In this document: one piece after another, positions 6,693 through 14,137 of the stretch | Layout: the number at the start of each line of letters is the position of its first letter | How positions within the stretch are numbered: position 1 is the first letter of the stretch | From: Clostridia bacterium | GTDB lineage: Bacteria; Bacillota; Clostridia; Oscillospirales; Acutalibacteraceae | DNA length: 14,282 nucleotides | Reading direction: 5' to 3' | Assembly: GCA_900771185.1 (NCBI GenBank) | Contig: CAAGND010000153.1 | Location: 1 to 14,282, forward strand | Translations under genes and position numbers: made by a program | The notes under the pieces: model-generated | The model's database searches: none | What the model was told of the DNA's origin: nothing | Seen by the model: only the letters and a program-made list of their open reading frames with translations

Positions 6693-7835
6693 ATGGAGAC
6701 ACGACTTTTTGAAAATATCGGCGCAAAGGTGTCCCTGCTCGGCTTCGGCTGCATGAGACTTCCCACTGTCGCAGGTGAGGACGGCAAGATTGATTACGAC
6801 GCTGCCGCCGCTGCAATAGATTACGCATATCAGAACGGAGTTAACTACTTCGACACCGCCTACGGCTACCATTCGGGTCAGTCAGAGCTGTTTATAGGAA
6901 AAGCCCTGAGCCGATATCCGAGGGACAGCTTTTTTCTTGCCGACAAAATGCCGCCCTGGTTCGTCAACGAGAAGGGCGATGTTGAGCGCATATTCAACGA
7001 ACAGTTAAAAAAATGCGGTGTTGACTATTTTGATTTTTATCTCGAGCACAGCCTCAACGCTGAGCTATATGACAAGCTTGAAAGTTTTGACGCCTACTCA
7101 TTTCTCAGCCGCATGAAAAGCGAGGGAAAAATTCGCAGGCTCGGATTTTCCTTCCACGGAGATATTCCGACTCTCGAAAGAATTCTCTCTGACCACGACT
7201 GGGATTTTGTCCAGATACAGTATAACTACCTCGACTGCGCCATATCCGACGCGCAGAAGGAATATGATATAATCGCCGCAAAAGGAATACCCTGTATCAT
7301 AATGGAGCCGGTTCGGGGCGGCGCTCTCGCCAACCTGTGCGAGGAGGCAAACGCAGAGTTCAAAAAGGCCAGACCTGACAGCAGCATCGCCTCATGGGCA
7401 ATCCGTTATGCCGCTTCTAAGCCGAATGTTATGACCGTTCTCAGCGGTATGAGCAACATGGAGCAGGTGCGTGACAATGTTGCAACTGTTGGCAGCTTTG
7501 AGCCGCTGACACAGGCGGAAAACGAGGTTATTGACAAAGCCGTCGGCATTTTCCGCAAATATTTTGCTGTTCCCTGCACAAAATGCCGATACTGCACAAA
7601 GGACTGCCCGCAGGGCATAGATATTCCTGAGATGCTCCGCATCTGGAGCAAATGGAGACTTGAGAAAAACGAACACAGCTATAAGGAAAACTATCTCAAG
7701 GCCGCTCCCGATGCCCGTGCGTCCCGCTGTATCGCCTGCGGCTCATGCGAGAGCTTTTGCCCGCAAAGCATCGGCATAATAGAGATAATGAACAGCATGA
7801 AAGCCTTGAACGAGAAATTGGGTATAGCGGAATAA
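6693..7835 (+). CDS. Aldo/keto reductase with two C-terminal 4Fe-4S clusters
   Basis: A 380-residue two-part protein. Residues 1-285 form an aldo/keto reductase barrel with the catalytic tetrad visible as Asp54 and Tyr59 (DTAYGY), Lys85 (ADK) and His119 (LEHS), close to the family spacing. MEPVRGGAL (204-212) and a late TVLSGMSNMEQV (248-259) match the usual NADP-binding strands. Residues 295-356 add two CX2CX2CX3C motifs (Cys295/298/301/305 and Cys346/349/352/356), typical of two [4Fe-4S] clusters. This fused form is common in anaerobic Clostridia, but its substrate is generally unknown, and none is suggested here by the neighbours. The reaction is probably reduction or oxidation of a small carbonyl compound coupled to ferredoxin-like electron flow. 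It has its own promoter and terminator, so it appears to be a single-gene unit. No signal peptide is seen. Confidence 0.92.
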   Translation: METRLFENIGAKVSLLGFGCMRLPTVAGEDGKIDYDAAAAAIDYAYQNGVNYFDTAYGYHSGQSELFIGKALSRYPRDSFFLADKMPPWFVNEKGDVERIFNEQLKKCGVDYFDFYLEHSLNAELYDKLESFDAYSFLSRMKSEGKIRRLGFSFHGDIPTLERILSDHDWDFVQIQYNYLDCAISDAQKEYDIIAAKGIPCIIMEPVRGGALANLCEEANAEFKKARPDSSIASWAIRYAASKPNVMTVLSGMSNMEQVRDNVATVGSFEPLTQAENEVIDKAVGIFRKYFAVPCTKCRYCTKDCPQGIDIPEMLRIWSKWRLEKNEHSYKENYLKAAPDARASRCIACGSCESFCPQSIGIIEIMNSMKALNEKLGIAE

Positions 7836-7872
7836 AGCTGCCGAGCGCAGAACAAGAAGCAAAACAAAAAAT

Positions 7873-7935
7873 CAAGTGGCTGCAAAGTACAGATACGAAA
7901 AAATGTATTTTTGTACTATACAGCCACTTGTTTTT
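7873..7935. terminator. Terminator after the aldo/keto reductase, probably bidirectional
   Basis: CAAGTGGCTG (7873-7882) pairs with CAGCCACTTG (7921-7930), followed by TTTTT (7931-7935). The long loop holds an inner AGTACA/TGTACT pairing. Six A bases at 7866-7871 give the opposite strand a U-run as well, so it could also stop minus-strand transcription. Confidence 0.85.
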
Positions 7936-8060
7936 ATTATAATATTGTTATCTTGCTTTTTTAAGCTTTTTCACCCACTCATAGTATATTTGCACAGCTT
8001 CGGCGGCTGAAGAAAACGCTTTCTGCATCTAAGAGCTGCAGACCTGAAAATATTTGTCAT

Positions 8061-8100
8061 ATAAAAAGTTAAACCCGGGCGTGTGCAGCGCCCGGGTTTA
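8061..8100 (-). terminator. Strong hairpin, likely minus-strand terminator
   Basis: TAAACCCGGGCG (8070-8081) pairs perfectly with CGCCCGGGTTTA (8089-8100) over 12 bp around a seven-base loop. On the minus strand it is followed by ACTTTTTAT; on the plus strand only by CTTTGGGG. It therefore best fits termination of a minus-strand transcript, although no large gene precedes it. Confidence 0.6.
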
Positions 8101-8169
8101 CTTTGGGGAAAGAGAAAATAAAAATGAAAAAAGAAGTTGACAATTATTAAAATCAGATCCGGTTTTCAA
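8098..8169 (-). CDS. Candidate small protein, 23 codons, TTG start
   Basis: A very short frame beginning at TTG (8169-8167). GAGGAGG (8184-8178) lies eight bases upstream, the best ribosome site in this gap. The product begins MKTGSDFNNCQLL and continues as a hydrophobic stretch rich in Phe, Leu and Ser, ending in Pro-Lys. The TAA stop is the first three bases of the terminator hairpin stem. A possible promoter lies at 8231-8259. The ribosome site is itself flanked by GTACC and GGTAC, which could fold around it. I do not recognise the product. The coding evidence is only this arrangement of signals; the T-rich sequence alone could give such a frame by chance. An overlapping six-codon TTG frame starts four bases upstream. 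Confidence 0.25.
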   Translation of the reverse strand: MKTGSDFNNCQLLFSFLFSLSPK

Positions 8170-8230
8170 TCAATGTACCTCCTCGGTACGTTTACAGAAT
8201 ACTTTTGCGGTGTTGCGACAAGTGTACGTA

Positions 8231-8259
8231 AATATGAACAAATTGTAAACATTTGTCAA
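8231..8259 (-). promoter_or_regulatory. Possible minus-strand promoter for a small transcript
   Basis: On the minus strand TTGACA (8259-8254), a 17-base spacer and CATATT (8236-8231). The -35 is perfect and the -10 is weak. A transcript from about 8224 would reach the hairpin terminator at 8100-8061 after roughly 165 bases. Confidence 0.35.
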
Positions 8260-8367
8260 AATTACGTCATCACATGTCTTTTTTAGTCAAAATTATTGAA
8301 AAACTGCGCCGAAACCCCATTATTTTCTGAACATGCAAATGCCTCTATTTGCGTTTTATCGGTTGTA

Positions 8368-8396
8368 TTGTTTGCTTTTAAGGTATAAAATATAAT
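8368..8396 (+). promoter_or_regulatory. Promoter of glycogen phosphorylase
   Basis: TTGTTT (8368-8373), a 17-base spacer and a perfect TATAAT (8391-8396). The start should fall near 8403, leaving about 20 bases before the ATG at 8424. This short leader argues against the in-frame TTG at 8406. Confidence 0.65.
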
Positions 8397-8423
8397 TTAA
8401 TCCTATTGCGAAAGGTTGATATA

Positions 8424-10829
8424 ATGGATTATTCACTCACAAAACAGGCGGCGGCAGAGCTTATAGCTACAAAGCTCTCCCACTTCTTCGGCGTCACACC
8501 GGAGGAAGCGAACTATGAGCAGTTCTATAAGGCTATCGCTATGATAACGCGGGATATGCTGCGTCAGGGCCGCCATGAATTTGAACAGCGCTCAGACGAG
8601 GCCGGTTCAAAGCGTATATATTATATGTGCATGGAGTTTCTCATGGGGCGTTCTCTCAAGAACACTCTTTATAATCTCAATCTCACCTCCGTTATGAGCG
8701 AGGCTCTTGAGGATTTCGGCATAAAGCTCGACAAGCTCTATGACTGCGAGCCTGACGCGGGTCTCGGAAACGGCGGTCTCGGGCGCCTTGCGGCGTGCTA
8801 TCTTGATGCGCTTGCAACGCAGGGGTATATGGGTATGGGCTACTCCATCCTCTACGAATACGGCATTTTCAAGCAGAAGCTTGTTGACGGCTGGCAGACT
8901 GAGATGCCCGATTTCTGGCTTCCCGGCGGAGAGGTCTGGCTCATTCAGCGTGACGAAAAGAGCGTGGATGTCTCATTTGAGGGCGAGGTCATTGACCGCT
9001 GGGATAACGGCTATCACAGCGTTGATATCGTCAACGCAAAGAAGGTACGGGCAGTGCCCTATGACATGATGGTCGCGGGCAAGGATGGCAAGGGTGTCAG
9101 CGTGCTGCGCCTCTGGTCCGCAAAATCCTCCGAGATAGATATGAACTCCTTCAATCAGGGCGACTATATGCGGGCTATGGAGCAGAACGCCATGGCTGAG
9201 GTTATCAGCAAGGTTCTCTACCCCGCCGACAATCATCCCGAGGGCAAGAGCCTCAGACTCCGTCAGCAGTATTTTCTCGTCTCCGCATCGGTTCAGGATA
9301 TAGTCAACCGCCATCTGCGCAAATACGGCTCCCTCGATTCCCTGCCTGAGAAAGCCGCTATTCATATAAACGACACTCACCCGACCCTTGCCATTCCCGA
9401 GCTTATGCGTCTGCTGCTCGATGAGTGCGGATATAGCTGGGATGACGCGTGGTCAGTTGTCACAAAGACTTTTGCATACACCAACCACACCGTTATGAGC
9501 GAGGCTCTTGAATGTTGGGGCGAGGAGCTCTTCCGCAGGATGCTGCCGAGAATATATCAGATTGTCAAGGAGATTGACAACCGCTTCCGCCGCAGTATCT
9601 GGGAGCAGACCGGCGATGCCGGCAAGGTCGAGCGCATGGCGATAGTCTCAAACGGCGTCGTGCGCATGGCAAACCTCTGCGTTGCCTGCTGCCACAGTGT
9701 CAACGGTGTTTCCGCTCTCCACAGCGAGATTCTCAAAGACAGCGTATTCCACGATTTCTATACAATCATGCCCGATAAATTCAAAAATGTCACCAACGGT
9801 ATTGCGCACCGCCGCTGGCTCTGCCAGGCAAACCCGAGGCTGACAGCTCTGCTCAACGAGCTTATCGGCGGTGATTTCGTATATGATGCGGACGCACTCG
9901 AAAAGCTCGCTGACTTCCGGGACGACAGCAGCGTCCTCAAGAGGATAGAGGAGATAAAAACCGCCAACAAAACCGACTTTGCAAAAAAGGTCAGGGCAAA
10001 AACCGGCATAGAACTGGATCCGTCCTCCGTTTTCGATGTTCAGGTCAAACGTCTGCACGAATATAAGCGCCAGCATCTCAACGCCTTTAATATTCTCGCC
10101 GAATATATCGCCATAAAGGAGAATCCGTCCGGCAATTTTGTGCCCCACACATATATCTTCGGCGCGAAGGCGGCGAGCGGCTATTTCATGGCAAAGAAAA
10201 TAATCAGCTTTATCTGCGCGCTTGCCGACCTCATCAACAACGACCCCGATGTTGCCGGAAGGCTCAAGGTCGTCTATATGGAGGACTACAACGTCTCCAT
10301 GGCTGAGGATATGATGCCCGCGGCGGATATAAGCGAACAGATTTCACTTGCCGGAACCGAGGCGAGCGGCACCGGAAACATGAAGCTGATGATGAACGGT
10401 GCCATAACTCTCGGCACTCTCGACGGCGCAAACGTGGAGATTCACGAGGCGGTTGGCGATGAGAACATCGTCATTTTCGGCATGACCACTCCGGAGGCAA
10501 ACGACCTCAAACGCAGCGGCTATGTTCCGATGAACTTCTATAACAACAATGCGGAGCTTCGCGGCGTTATCGATTTCATCAACAGAGGTATCTGCGGTAA
10601 GCAGTTCCCCGAAATCGGCTCAACGATAGTTCATCACGATCCCTATATGGTGCTGGCGGACTTCGCCGACTACCGCAAGGCTCACAGCCGCATAGATGAA
10701 CTGTGGGCAGACAGGGAGCGCTGGAACCGCATGTCTCTGATGAACACTGCCTGCTCCGGCCGCTTCGCCGCCGACAGGGCGATAAACGAATACGCCCAAA
10801 ATATTTGGCATGCTAAATCCGTAAAGTAA
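8424..10829 (+). CDS. glgP: Glycogen/alpha-glucan phosphorylase
   Basis: From ATG 8424 the protein has 801 residues, matching the roughly 800 usual for GlgP/MalP. The start is chosen because AAAGG lies eight bases before it; an in-frame TTG six codons earlier (8406) falls at the predicted transcript 5' end without a ribosome site. It cleaves alpha-1,4-glucans with phosphate to release glucose-1-phosphate, using pyridoxal phosphate. Signatures are GLGNGGLGRLAACYLDALAT (from residue 113), the INDTHPTLAIPELMRLLLDE block, the RLHEYKRQ segment and the cofactor site EASGTGNMKLMMNGA, where Lys654 should form the Schiff base. No other glycogen genes are nearby, so it appears to be a single-gene unit. 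Whether it prefers glycogen or maltodextrin cannot be decided from this sequence. It is cytoplasmic, with no signal peptide. Confidence 0.97.
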   Translation: MDYSLTKQAAAELIATKLSHFFGVTPEEANYEQFYKAIAMITRDMLRQGRHEFEQRSDEAGSKRIYYMCMEFLMGRSLKNTLYNLNLTSVMSEALEDFGIKLDKLYDCEPDAGLGNGGLGRLAACYLDALATQGYMGMGYSILYEYGIFKQKLVDGWQTEMPDFWLPGGEVWLIQRDEKSVDVSFEGEVIDRWDNGYHSVDIVNAKKVRAVPYDMMVAGKDGKGVSVLRLWSAKSSEIDMNSFNQGDYMRAMEQNAMAEVISKVLYPADNHPEGKSLRLRQQYFLVSASVQDIVNRHLRKYGSLDSLPEKAAIHINDTHPTLAIPELMRLLLDECGYSWDDAWSVVTKTFAYTNHTVMSEALECWGEELFRRMLPRIYQIVKEIDNRFRRSIWEQTGDAGKVERMAIVSNGVVRMANLCVACCHSVNGVSALHSEILKDSVFHDFYTIMPDKFKNVTNGIAHRRWLCQANPRLTALLNELIGGDFVYDADALEKLADFRDDSSVLKRIEEIKTANKTDFAKKVRAKTGIELDPSSVFDVQVKRLHEYKRQHLNAFNILAEYIAIKENPSGNFVPHTYIFGAKAASGYFMAKKIISFICALADLINNDPDVAGRLKVVYMEDYNVSMAEDMMPAADISEQISLAGTEASGTGNMKLMMNGAITLGTLDGANVEIHEAVGDENIVIFGMTTPEANDLKRSGYVPMNFYNNNAELRGVIDFINRGICGKQFPEIGSTIVHHDPYMVLADFADYRKAHSRIDELWADRERWNRMSLMNTACSGRFAADRAINEYAQNIWHAKSVK

Positions 10830-10875
10830 AAACAAAAAGGTCAGCCCCGGATGCACAAAATGCATCCGGGGCTGA
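10829..10875 (-). terminator. Shared terminator between convergent glgP and aspartate kinase
   Basis: TCAGCCCCGGATGCA (10841-10855) and its perfect 15-bp complement (10861-10875) enclose the loop CAAAA. On the minus strand it is followed by CCTTTTTGTTTTT, a good U-tract for ending the aspartate kinase transcript. The plus side has no T-run, so for glgP it would act as a barrier or 3'-end protecting hairpin. Confidence 0.85.
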
Positions 10876-10892
10876 TGTCAGTTCAACATAGC

Positions 10893-12209
10893 TCACTGCT
10901 TTTTAACAAACGCGTTATATATGGCATTTATGGTGCGCTCATAATCATGCTCGGCAACGGCAAGAACAACGTTTATCTCACTTGAACCCTGGTCAATCAT
11001 TTTGATATTGATGTTCTCTTTCGCAAGTGAGCCGAAAATCGTGCTCGCAACGCCGCAGGTGGATTTCATCGACCTGCCCACAACGGCTATGACCGCAATG
11101 GAATTTTCGACCGTCACGCTGTTTGCGCCCGTAACCTTTTTAATATCATAGACTATATCGTCTATGTCCTCGCATATACTCTGTGATGAGACCACTATGC
11201 TGAAATTGTCTATACCCGAGGGTATGTGCTCAAAGCTGACCTTGTGATCCTCAAGCACCTCCAGGACACGGCGGATAGCGCCCGGCTCATTGTTTATCAT
11301 ATATTTTTCAATATTTATCGATGAGAAGCCGTTGCGCCCGGCTATACCGGTCACTGTATGTTCAGCCGGTTCATCGGTATCGGCGAGGATTAGCGTTCCC
11401 TCGTCCTCAGGCGCATTTGTGTTCTTGATTCTGATAGGAATCTTCTTCTGCATCACGGGAAAAATCGCATCCTCATGAATGACGGTCGCGCCCATATAAG
11501 ACAGCTCTCTGAGCTCCCGGTAGGTTATCGACTTGATAACCTGCGGATTTTTGACCACCCTCGGGTCGGCAAGCAGAAAGCCCGAAACATCCGTCCAATT
11601 TTCATAGAGGTCGGCATCGGCCGCGGCGGCAACAATCGAACCGGTTATATCCGAACCGCCCCTTGAAAAGGTGCGTATGGTATCGTTGGGCATTGAACCG
11701 TAAAATCCCGGGATAACCGCGTGCTCCGCACTCTGAAGCCGCTCCCTCAGAGCCGGAAGCGTTTTCTTTGCGTCATATTTGCCCTCTTCGTCAAAGAAAA
11801 TGACATCGGCGGCATCAATGAACTCAAAACCGAGCAGCTTTGCAACGATATGCCCGTTGAGATATTCGCCTCTCGACGCGGCATAATCGCGTCCCGCTCG
11901 CCCTATAAAATTGTTATGTATTTTTTCGAACTCCTTTTCAAGTGACATATCGAGTCCGAGTTCCGAGATGATATCGTTATATCTTTTCTTTATGCTCTCA
12001 AAGGTCTGCGAAAAATCCCCGCCCTTGGACGCGGTGTCGTAGCAGGAATAGAACATATCCGTCACCTTTGTGTCCGAACCGAAGCGCTTGCCCGGAGCGG
12101 AGGGCACGACATATCTCCTGCTGCTGTCCGCTTTGATTATACCCGCAACCTTCACAAACTGCTTTGCTTCGGCGAGCGATGTGCCGCCGAACTTGACGAC
12201 CTTTAACAT
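10893..12209 (-). CDS. lysC: Aspartate kinase (monofunctional, two ACT domains)
   Basis: A 438-residue enzyme that phosphorylates aspartate, the first step to lysine, threonine, methionine and diaminopimelate. The amino-acid kinase fold has KFGGTSLA (6-13), VVPSAPGKR (34-42), RGGSDITGS (183-191) and NWTDVSGFLLADPRVV (204-219). Two ACT regulatory domains follow at about 287-342 and 371-436, so feedback inhibition by an end-product amino acid is expected, though the effector cannot be read here. No homoserine dehydrogenase domain is fused. ATG follows GGGGAG by six bases. The leader from the predicted promoter is only about 25 bases, too short for a lysine riboswitch, so control is probably by enzyme inhibition or a protein. 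It is convergent with glgP and divergent from the deacetylase gene. Naming it lysC rather than another paralogue is a judgement. Confidence 0.95.
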   Translation of the reverse strand: MLKVVKFGGTSLAEAKQFVKVAGIIKADSSRRYVVPSAPGKRFGSDTKVTDMFYSCYDTASKGGDFSQTFESIKKRYNDIISELGLDMSLEKEFEKIHNNFIGRAGRDYAASRGEYLNGHIVAKLLGFEFIDAADVIFFDEEGKYDAKKTLPALRERLQSAEHAVIPGFYGSMPNDTIRTFSRGGSDITGSIVAAAADADLYENWTDVSGFLLADPRVVKNPQVIKSITYRELRELSYMGATVIHEDAIFPVMQKKIPIRIKNTNAPEDEGTLILADTDEPAEHTVTGIAGRNGFSSINIEKYMINNEPGAIRRVLEVLEDHKVSFEHIPSGIDNFSIVVSSQSICEDIDDIVYDIKKVTGANSVTVENSIAVIAVVGRSMKSTCGVASTIFGSLAKENINIKMIDQGSSEINVVLAVAEHDYERTINAIYNAFVKKQ

Positions 12210-12241
12210 GGTCAGCTCCCCTTTTATACTGAAGTCATAAT

Positions 12242-12270
12242 ATTATACAAAAATCCCGGCGTTTTGTTAC
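12242..12270 (-). promoter_or_regulatory. Promoter of aspartate kinase
   Basis: On the minus strand a perfect TATAAT (12247-12242) lies 17 bases after GTAACA (12270-12265), a weak -35 box. The short leader then carries GGGGAG just before the ATG. Confidence 0.55.
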
Positions 12271-12440
12271 TCTTCAAAAGAAATAACTTGTATTGTTTTC
12301 TATCTTTTTCGCAGTTTGAGCAACTAAAAGCTCCGGATATGCGCACAAAACTGAATATAAGCATATTATATACGATTTTTGTGAATAATCATCCGAAAAT
12401 TACAAATGAGTAACTAATTATTACAGTTCTTTTACTCTCC

Positions 12441-12469
12441 TTGCAAAATCAGCCGACAAATCATATAAT
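12441..12469 (+). promoter_or_regulatory. Promoter of the polysaccharide deacetylase gene
   Basis: TTGCAA (12441-12446), a 17-base spacer and TATAAT (12464-12469). The start near 12476 leaves a 77-base leader to the TTG start. Confidence 0.7.
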
Positions 12470-12552
12470 GTACAAGAGGCGACACGAATTTTAAAAATTT
12501 TACTTTGTGCAAATATATAAATCAGGCATCGGGTGAGAAAGGATTGATAACA

Positions 12553-14040
12553 TTGAAGCAGTTTTTAAGACGCTTTTCGGCAATTGTGCTTTGCTCCGCC
12601 ATGGTAATCCTGTCAGGCTGTTCGGTCGGACGCAACTCCGAGTCAGGCGAGCTTAAATTTCAGCACTCCGCGCAGGACAGAGAGGTGGGCATCACACAGT
12701 CTCTGATAACATATGAGGACGACTACGCATACGGTATACATTATCCGTCAATCGGCGTTGAGGCGGTTGACGCCGCAATCAAAAGCTGCGCTCAGAAGAT
12801 CGCAGATGATTTTATTGCACAGCTCGGCTCTTACGAGGCTCACAAAGACGATGACCGCGCAATTCTCACCGCCGACTACAAAACCTTTTTGACAAAAGAT
12901 AAAGATGAAAACCATTTTGCAGGCGTGGTTTTTGAGATTAAGACCGATATCCCCGGCAATAACTTCCGCAGCGAAAAAATTCTCACGATGTTTTTTGACC
13001 TGAGCAGCGGGCAGCAGCTTGACACATCAAATGTGTTCAAGCACGGATTTGAAGTTCTTCTCAGCGAGAAGGTTCGGGAATATTTCAGCTCAAACCGACT
13101 GTTTTCCGCAATGACCGACACTGAGAATTTTAAAAAATACACCGCCCCTGAAGCCGCGAATTTCAGCAGTTTCACTTTCAGCGGCGATAATCTCATCATA
13201 TATTTTGATGCCGGAACCGCTTTTGACGCCGAGAAGGGCTGCGTTGAAGCCGTTATTCCTGTGAAATCGGTCAAGAGCGCTGTTTCAACGGATATCCTCA
13301 AAGCGCTTTCGCTCATTGATGAGACGGGGGCGGCTTCTTCGGAGTCTGCTGTGCCTACAAGCTCCGGCGGCACACACGCAGCTATCCCTTCAGGCGCAAA
13401 ATATATCGCTTTCACCTTTGATGACGGTCCGCATCAGGTCATAACAAACCGTATACTTGATCTGCTTGAAAAAACCAACAGCCGAGCTACATTCTTCGTC
13501 CTCGGCACTCGTGTGGGCAGCTATGCGGACACGGTAAAACGGGCTTACAGTCTCGGCTGTGAAATAGGAAATCACTCATACAGCCACGCGAATCTTCGCA
13601 AAGCCAACGCTGAGGACAGAAGATACGAGGTCAACCGGACAAATAAGCTCATCCGTGAAATAACGGGAGAGACACCGACCCTTTTTCGCGTGCCCTACGG
13701 CGACTTCAAGGGAATCGAAGCAGATATCGGCATGCCGCTGATTCAATGGTGCATCGACACCGAGGACTGGAAGTATAAGGACCAAAAAGGCTCCGGCAGA
13801 AGCGCGGCACAGCGCGAATTGGACAAACAAAAAATTGTGTCCTCTGTTCTCGACAATGTGACTGGCGGTGAGATTGTTCTCATGCACGATCTCTATGAAA
13901 TGACCGCGGAGGCGTTTGAGGAGATCGTTCCGGAGCTCATCAAGCGGGGCTTTGTGCTGGTGACGGTCAGCGAGCTTTATGAAATCTATGGCATTGAGCT
14001 GGAACCCGGAAAGGTTTACAGGACGCCGAAGAGCAAATGA
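12553..14040 (+). CDS. PdaC-like polysaccharide deacetylase lipoprotein (DUF3298-type region + NodB domain)
   Basis: Translation most likely starts at TTG 12553: AAAGGA (12537-12542) is ten bases upstream, and the protein then opens with a lipoprotein signal (MKQFLRRF, a hydrophobic core, lipobox LSGC with Cys23). The 495-residue product should be anchored on the outer face of the membrane. Residues of about 45-260 resemble the DUF4163/DUF3298 region found in PdaC and RsiV. A Ser/Thr/Ala-rich linker leads to a NodB deacetylase domain with FDDGPH (Asp290/Asp291), HSYSH (His341/His345), RVPYGDF (379-385), DTEDW (402-406) and LMHD (His445). The metal triad Asp291-His341-His345 and the catalytic His445 are present, so it should be active. 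PdaC of Bacillus deacetylates peptidoglycan; that substrate is inferred here, and xylan or chitin oligomers cannot be excluded. Confidence 0.9.
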   Translation: MKQFLRRFSAIVLCSAMVILSGCSVGRNSESGELKFQHSAQDREVGITQSLITYEDDYAYGIHYPSIGVEAVDAAIKSCAQKIADDFIAQLGSYEAHKDDDRAILTADYKTFLTKDKDENHFAGVVFEIKTDIPGNNFRSEKILTMFFDLSSGQQLDTSNVFKHGFEVLLSEKVREYFSSNRLFSAMTDTENFKKYTAPEAANFSSFTFSGDNLIIYFDAGTAFDAEKGCVEAVIPVKSVKSAVSTDILKALSLIDETGAASSESAVPTSSGGTHAAIPSGAKYIAFTFDDGPHQVITNRILDLLEKTNSRATFFVLGTRVGSYADTVKRAYSLGCEIGNHSYSHANLRKANAEDRRYEVNRTNKLIREITGETPTLFRVPYGDFKGIEADIGMPLIQWCIDTEDWKYKDQKGSGRSAAQRELDKQKIVSSVLDNVTGGEIVLMHDLYEMTAEAFEEIVPELIKRGFVLVTVSELYEIYGIELEPGKVYRTPKSK

Positions 14041-14137
14041 TAAACTATTAAAGGAATCTGCCGGAAAGGGCTTTTTGCACAGCCCCAAATTGTGCGGACA
14101 GCACAAAAACATCCCTTTATGGTGTAAATATTAACTT
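14041..14137. other. Junction between the deacetylase gene and the IS3-type element
   Basis: A GGGCT/AGCCC hairpin (14068-14085) without a T-run follows the deacetylase stop. TTGTGC (14090-14095) and GCACAA (14101-14106) form a further small inverted repeat. The insertion sequence end may start at TGTGCGGACAGCAC (14091), since IS3-family ends usually begin with TG, but only one end is visible. Confidence 0.3.

Larger units (their letters stand above)
7836..8423. other. 588-base gene-poor region between the aldo/keto reductase and glycogen phosphorylase
   Basis: It holds a bidirectional terminator (7873-7935), a second strong hairpin (8070-8100), a candidate minus-strand small transcription unit (about 8058-8259) and the glycogen phosphorylase promoter (8368-8396). 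The stretch 8260-8367 is AT-rich and I see nothing definite in it. A 26-codon minus-strand frame at 7948-8028 has no ribosome site and is not called. Confidence 0.7.
12210..12552. other. Divergent intergenic region between aspartate kinase and the deacetylase
   Basis: 343 AT-rich bases containing the two outward promoters (12242-12270 minus and 12441-12469 plus). Between them, about 12271-12440, I see no convincing hairpin, riboswitch or ORF. Confidence 0.6.

Noticed and set aside
7948..8028. 26-codon minus-strand frame ending in YYEWVKKLKKAR
   Set aside because: There is no ribosome site and a stop codon directly before its ATG. It might be a remnant of a lost gene, since a bidirectional terminator follows, but nothing supports expression.
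8174..8190. Plus-strand CCTCCT resembling the 16S rRNA anti-Shine-Dalgarno end
   Set aside because: It is simply the complement of the minus-strand GAGGAGG, with no further rRNA similarity.
8406..8423. TTG at 8406 as the glycogen phosphorylase start
   Set aside because: It coincides with the predicted transcript 5' end and lacks a ribosome site; ATG 8424 has AAAGG at good spacing.
12210..12247. Lysine riboswitch in front of aspartate kinase
   Set aside because: The leader after the predicted promoter is about 25 bases, far too short.
12505..12552. Longer N-terminus of the deacetylase from TTG 12505
   Set aside because: It would put 16 polar residues before a clean lipoprotein signal peptide and would leave the AAAGGA ribosome site inside the gene.
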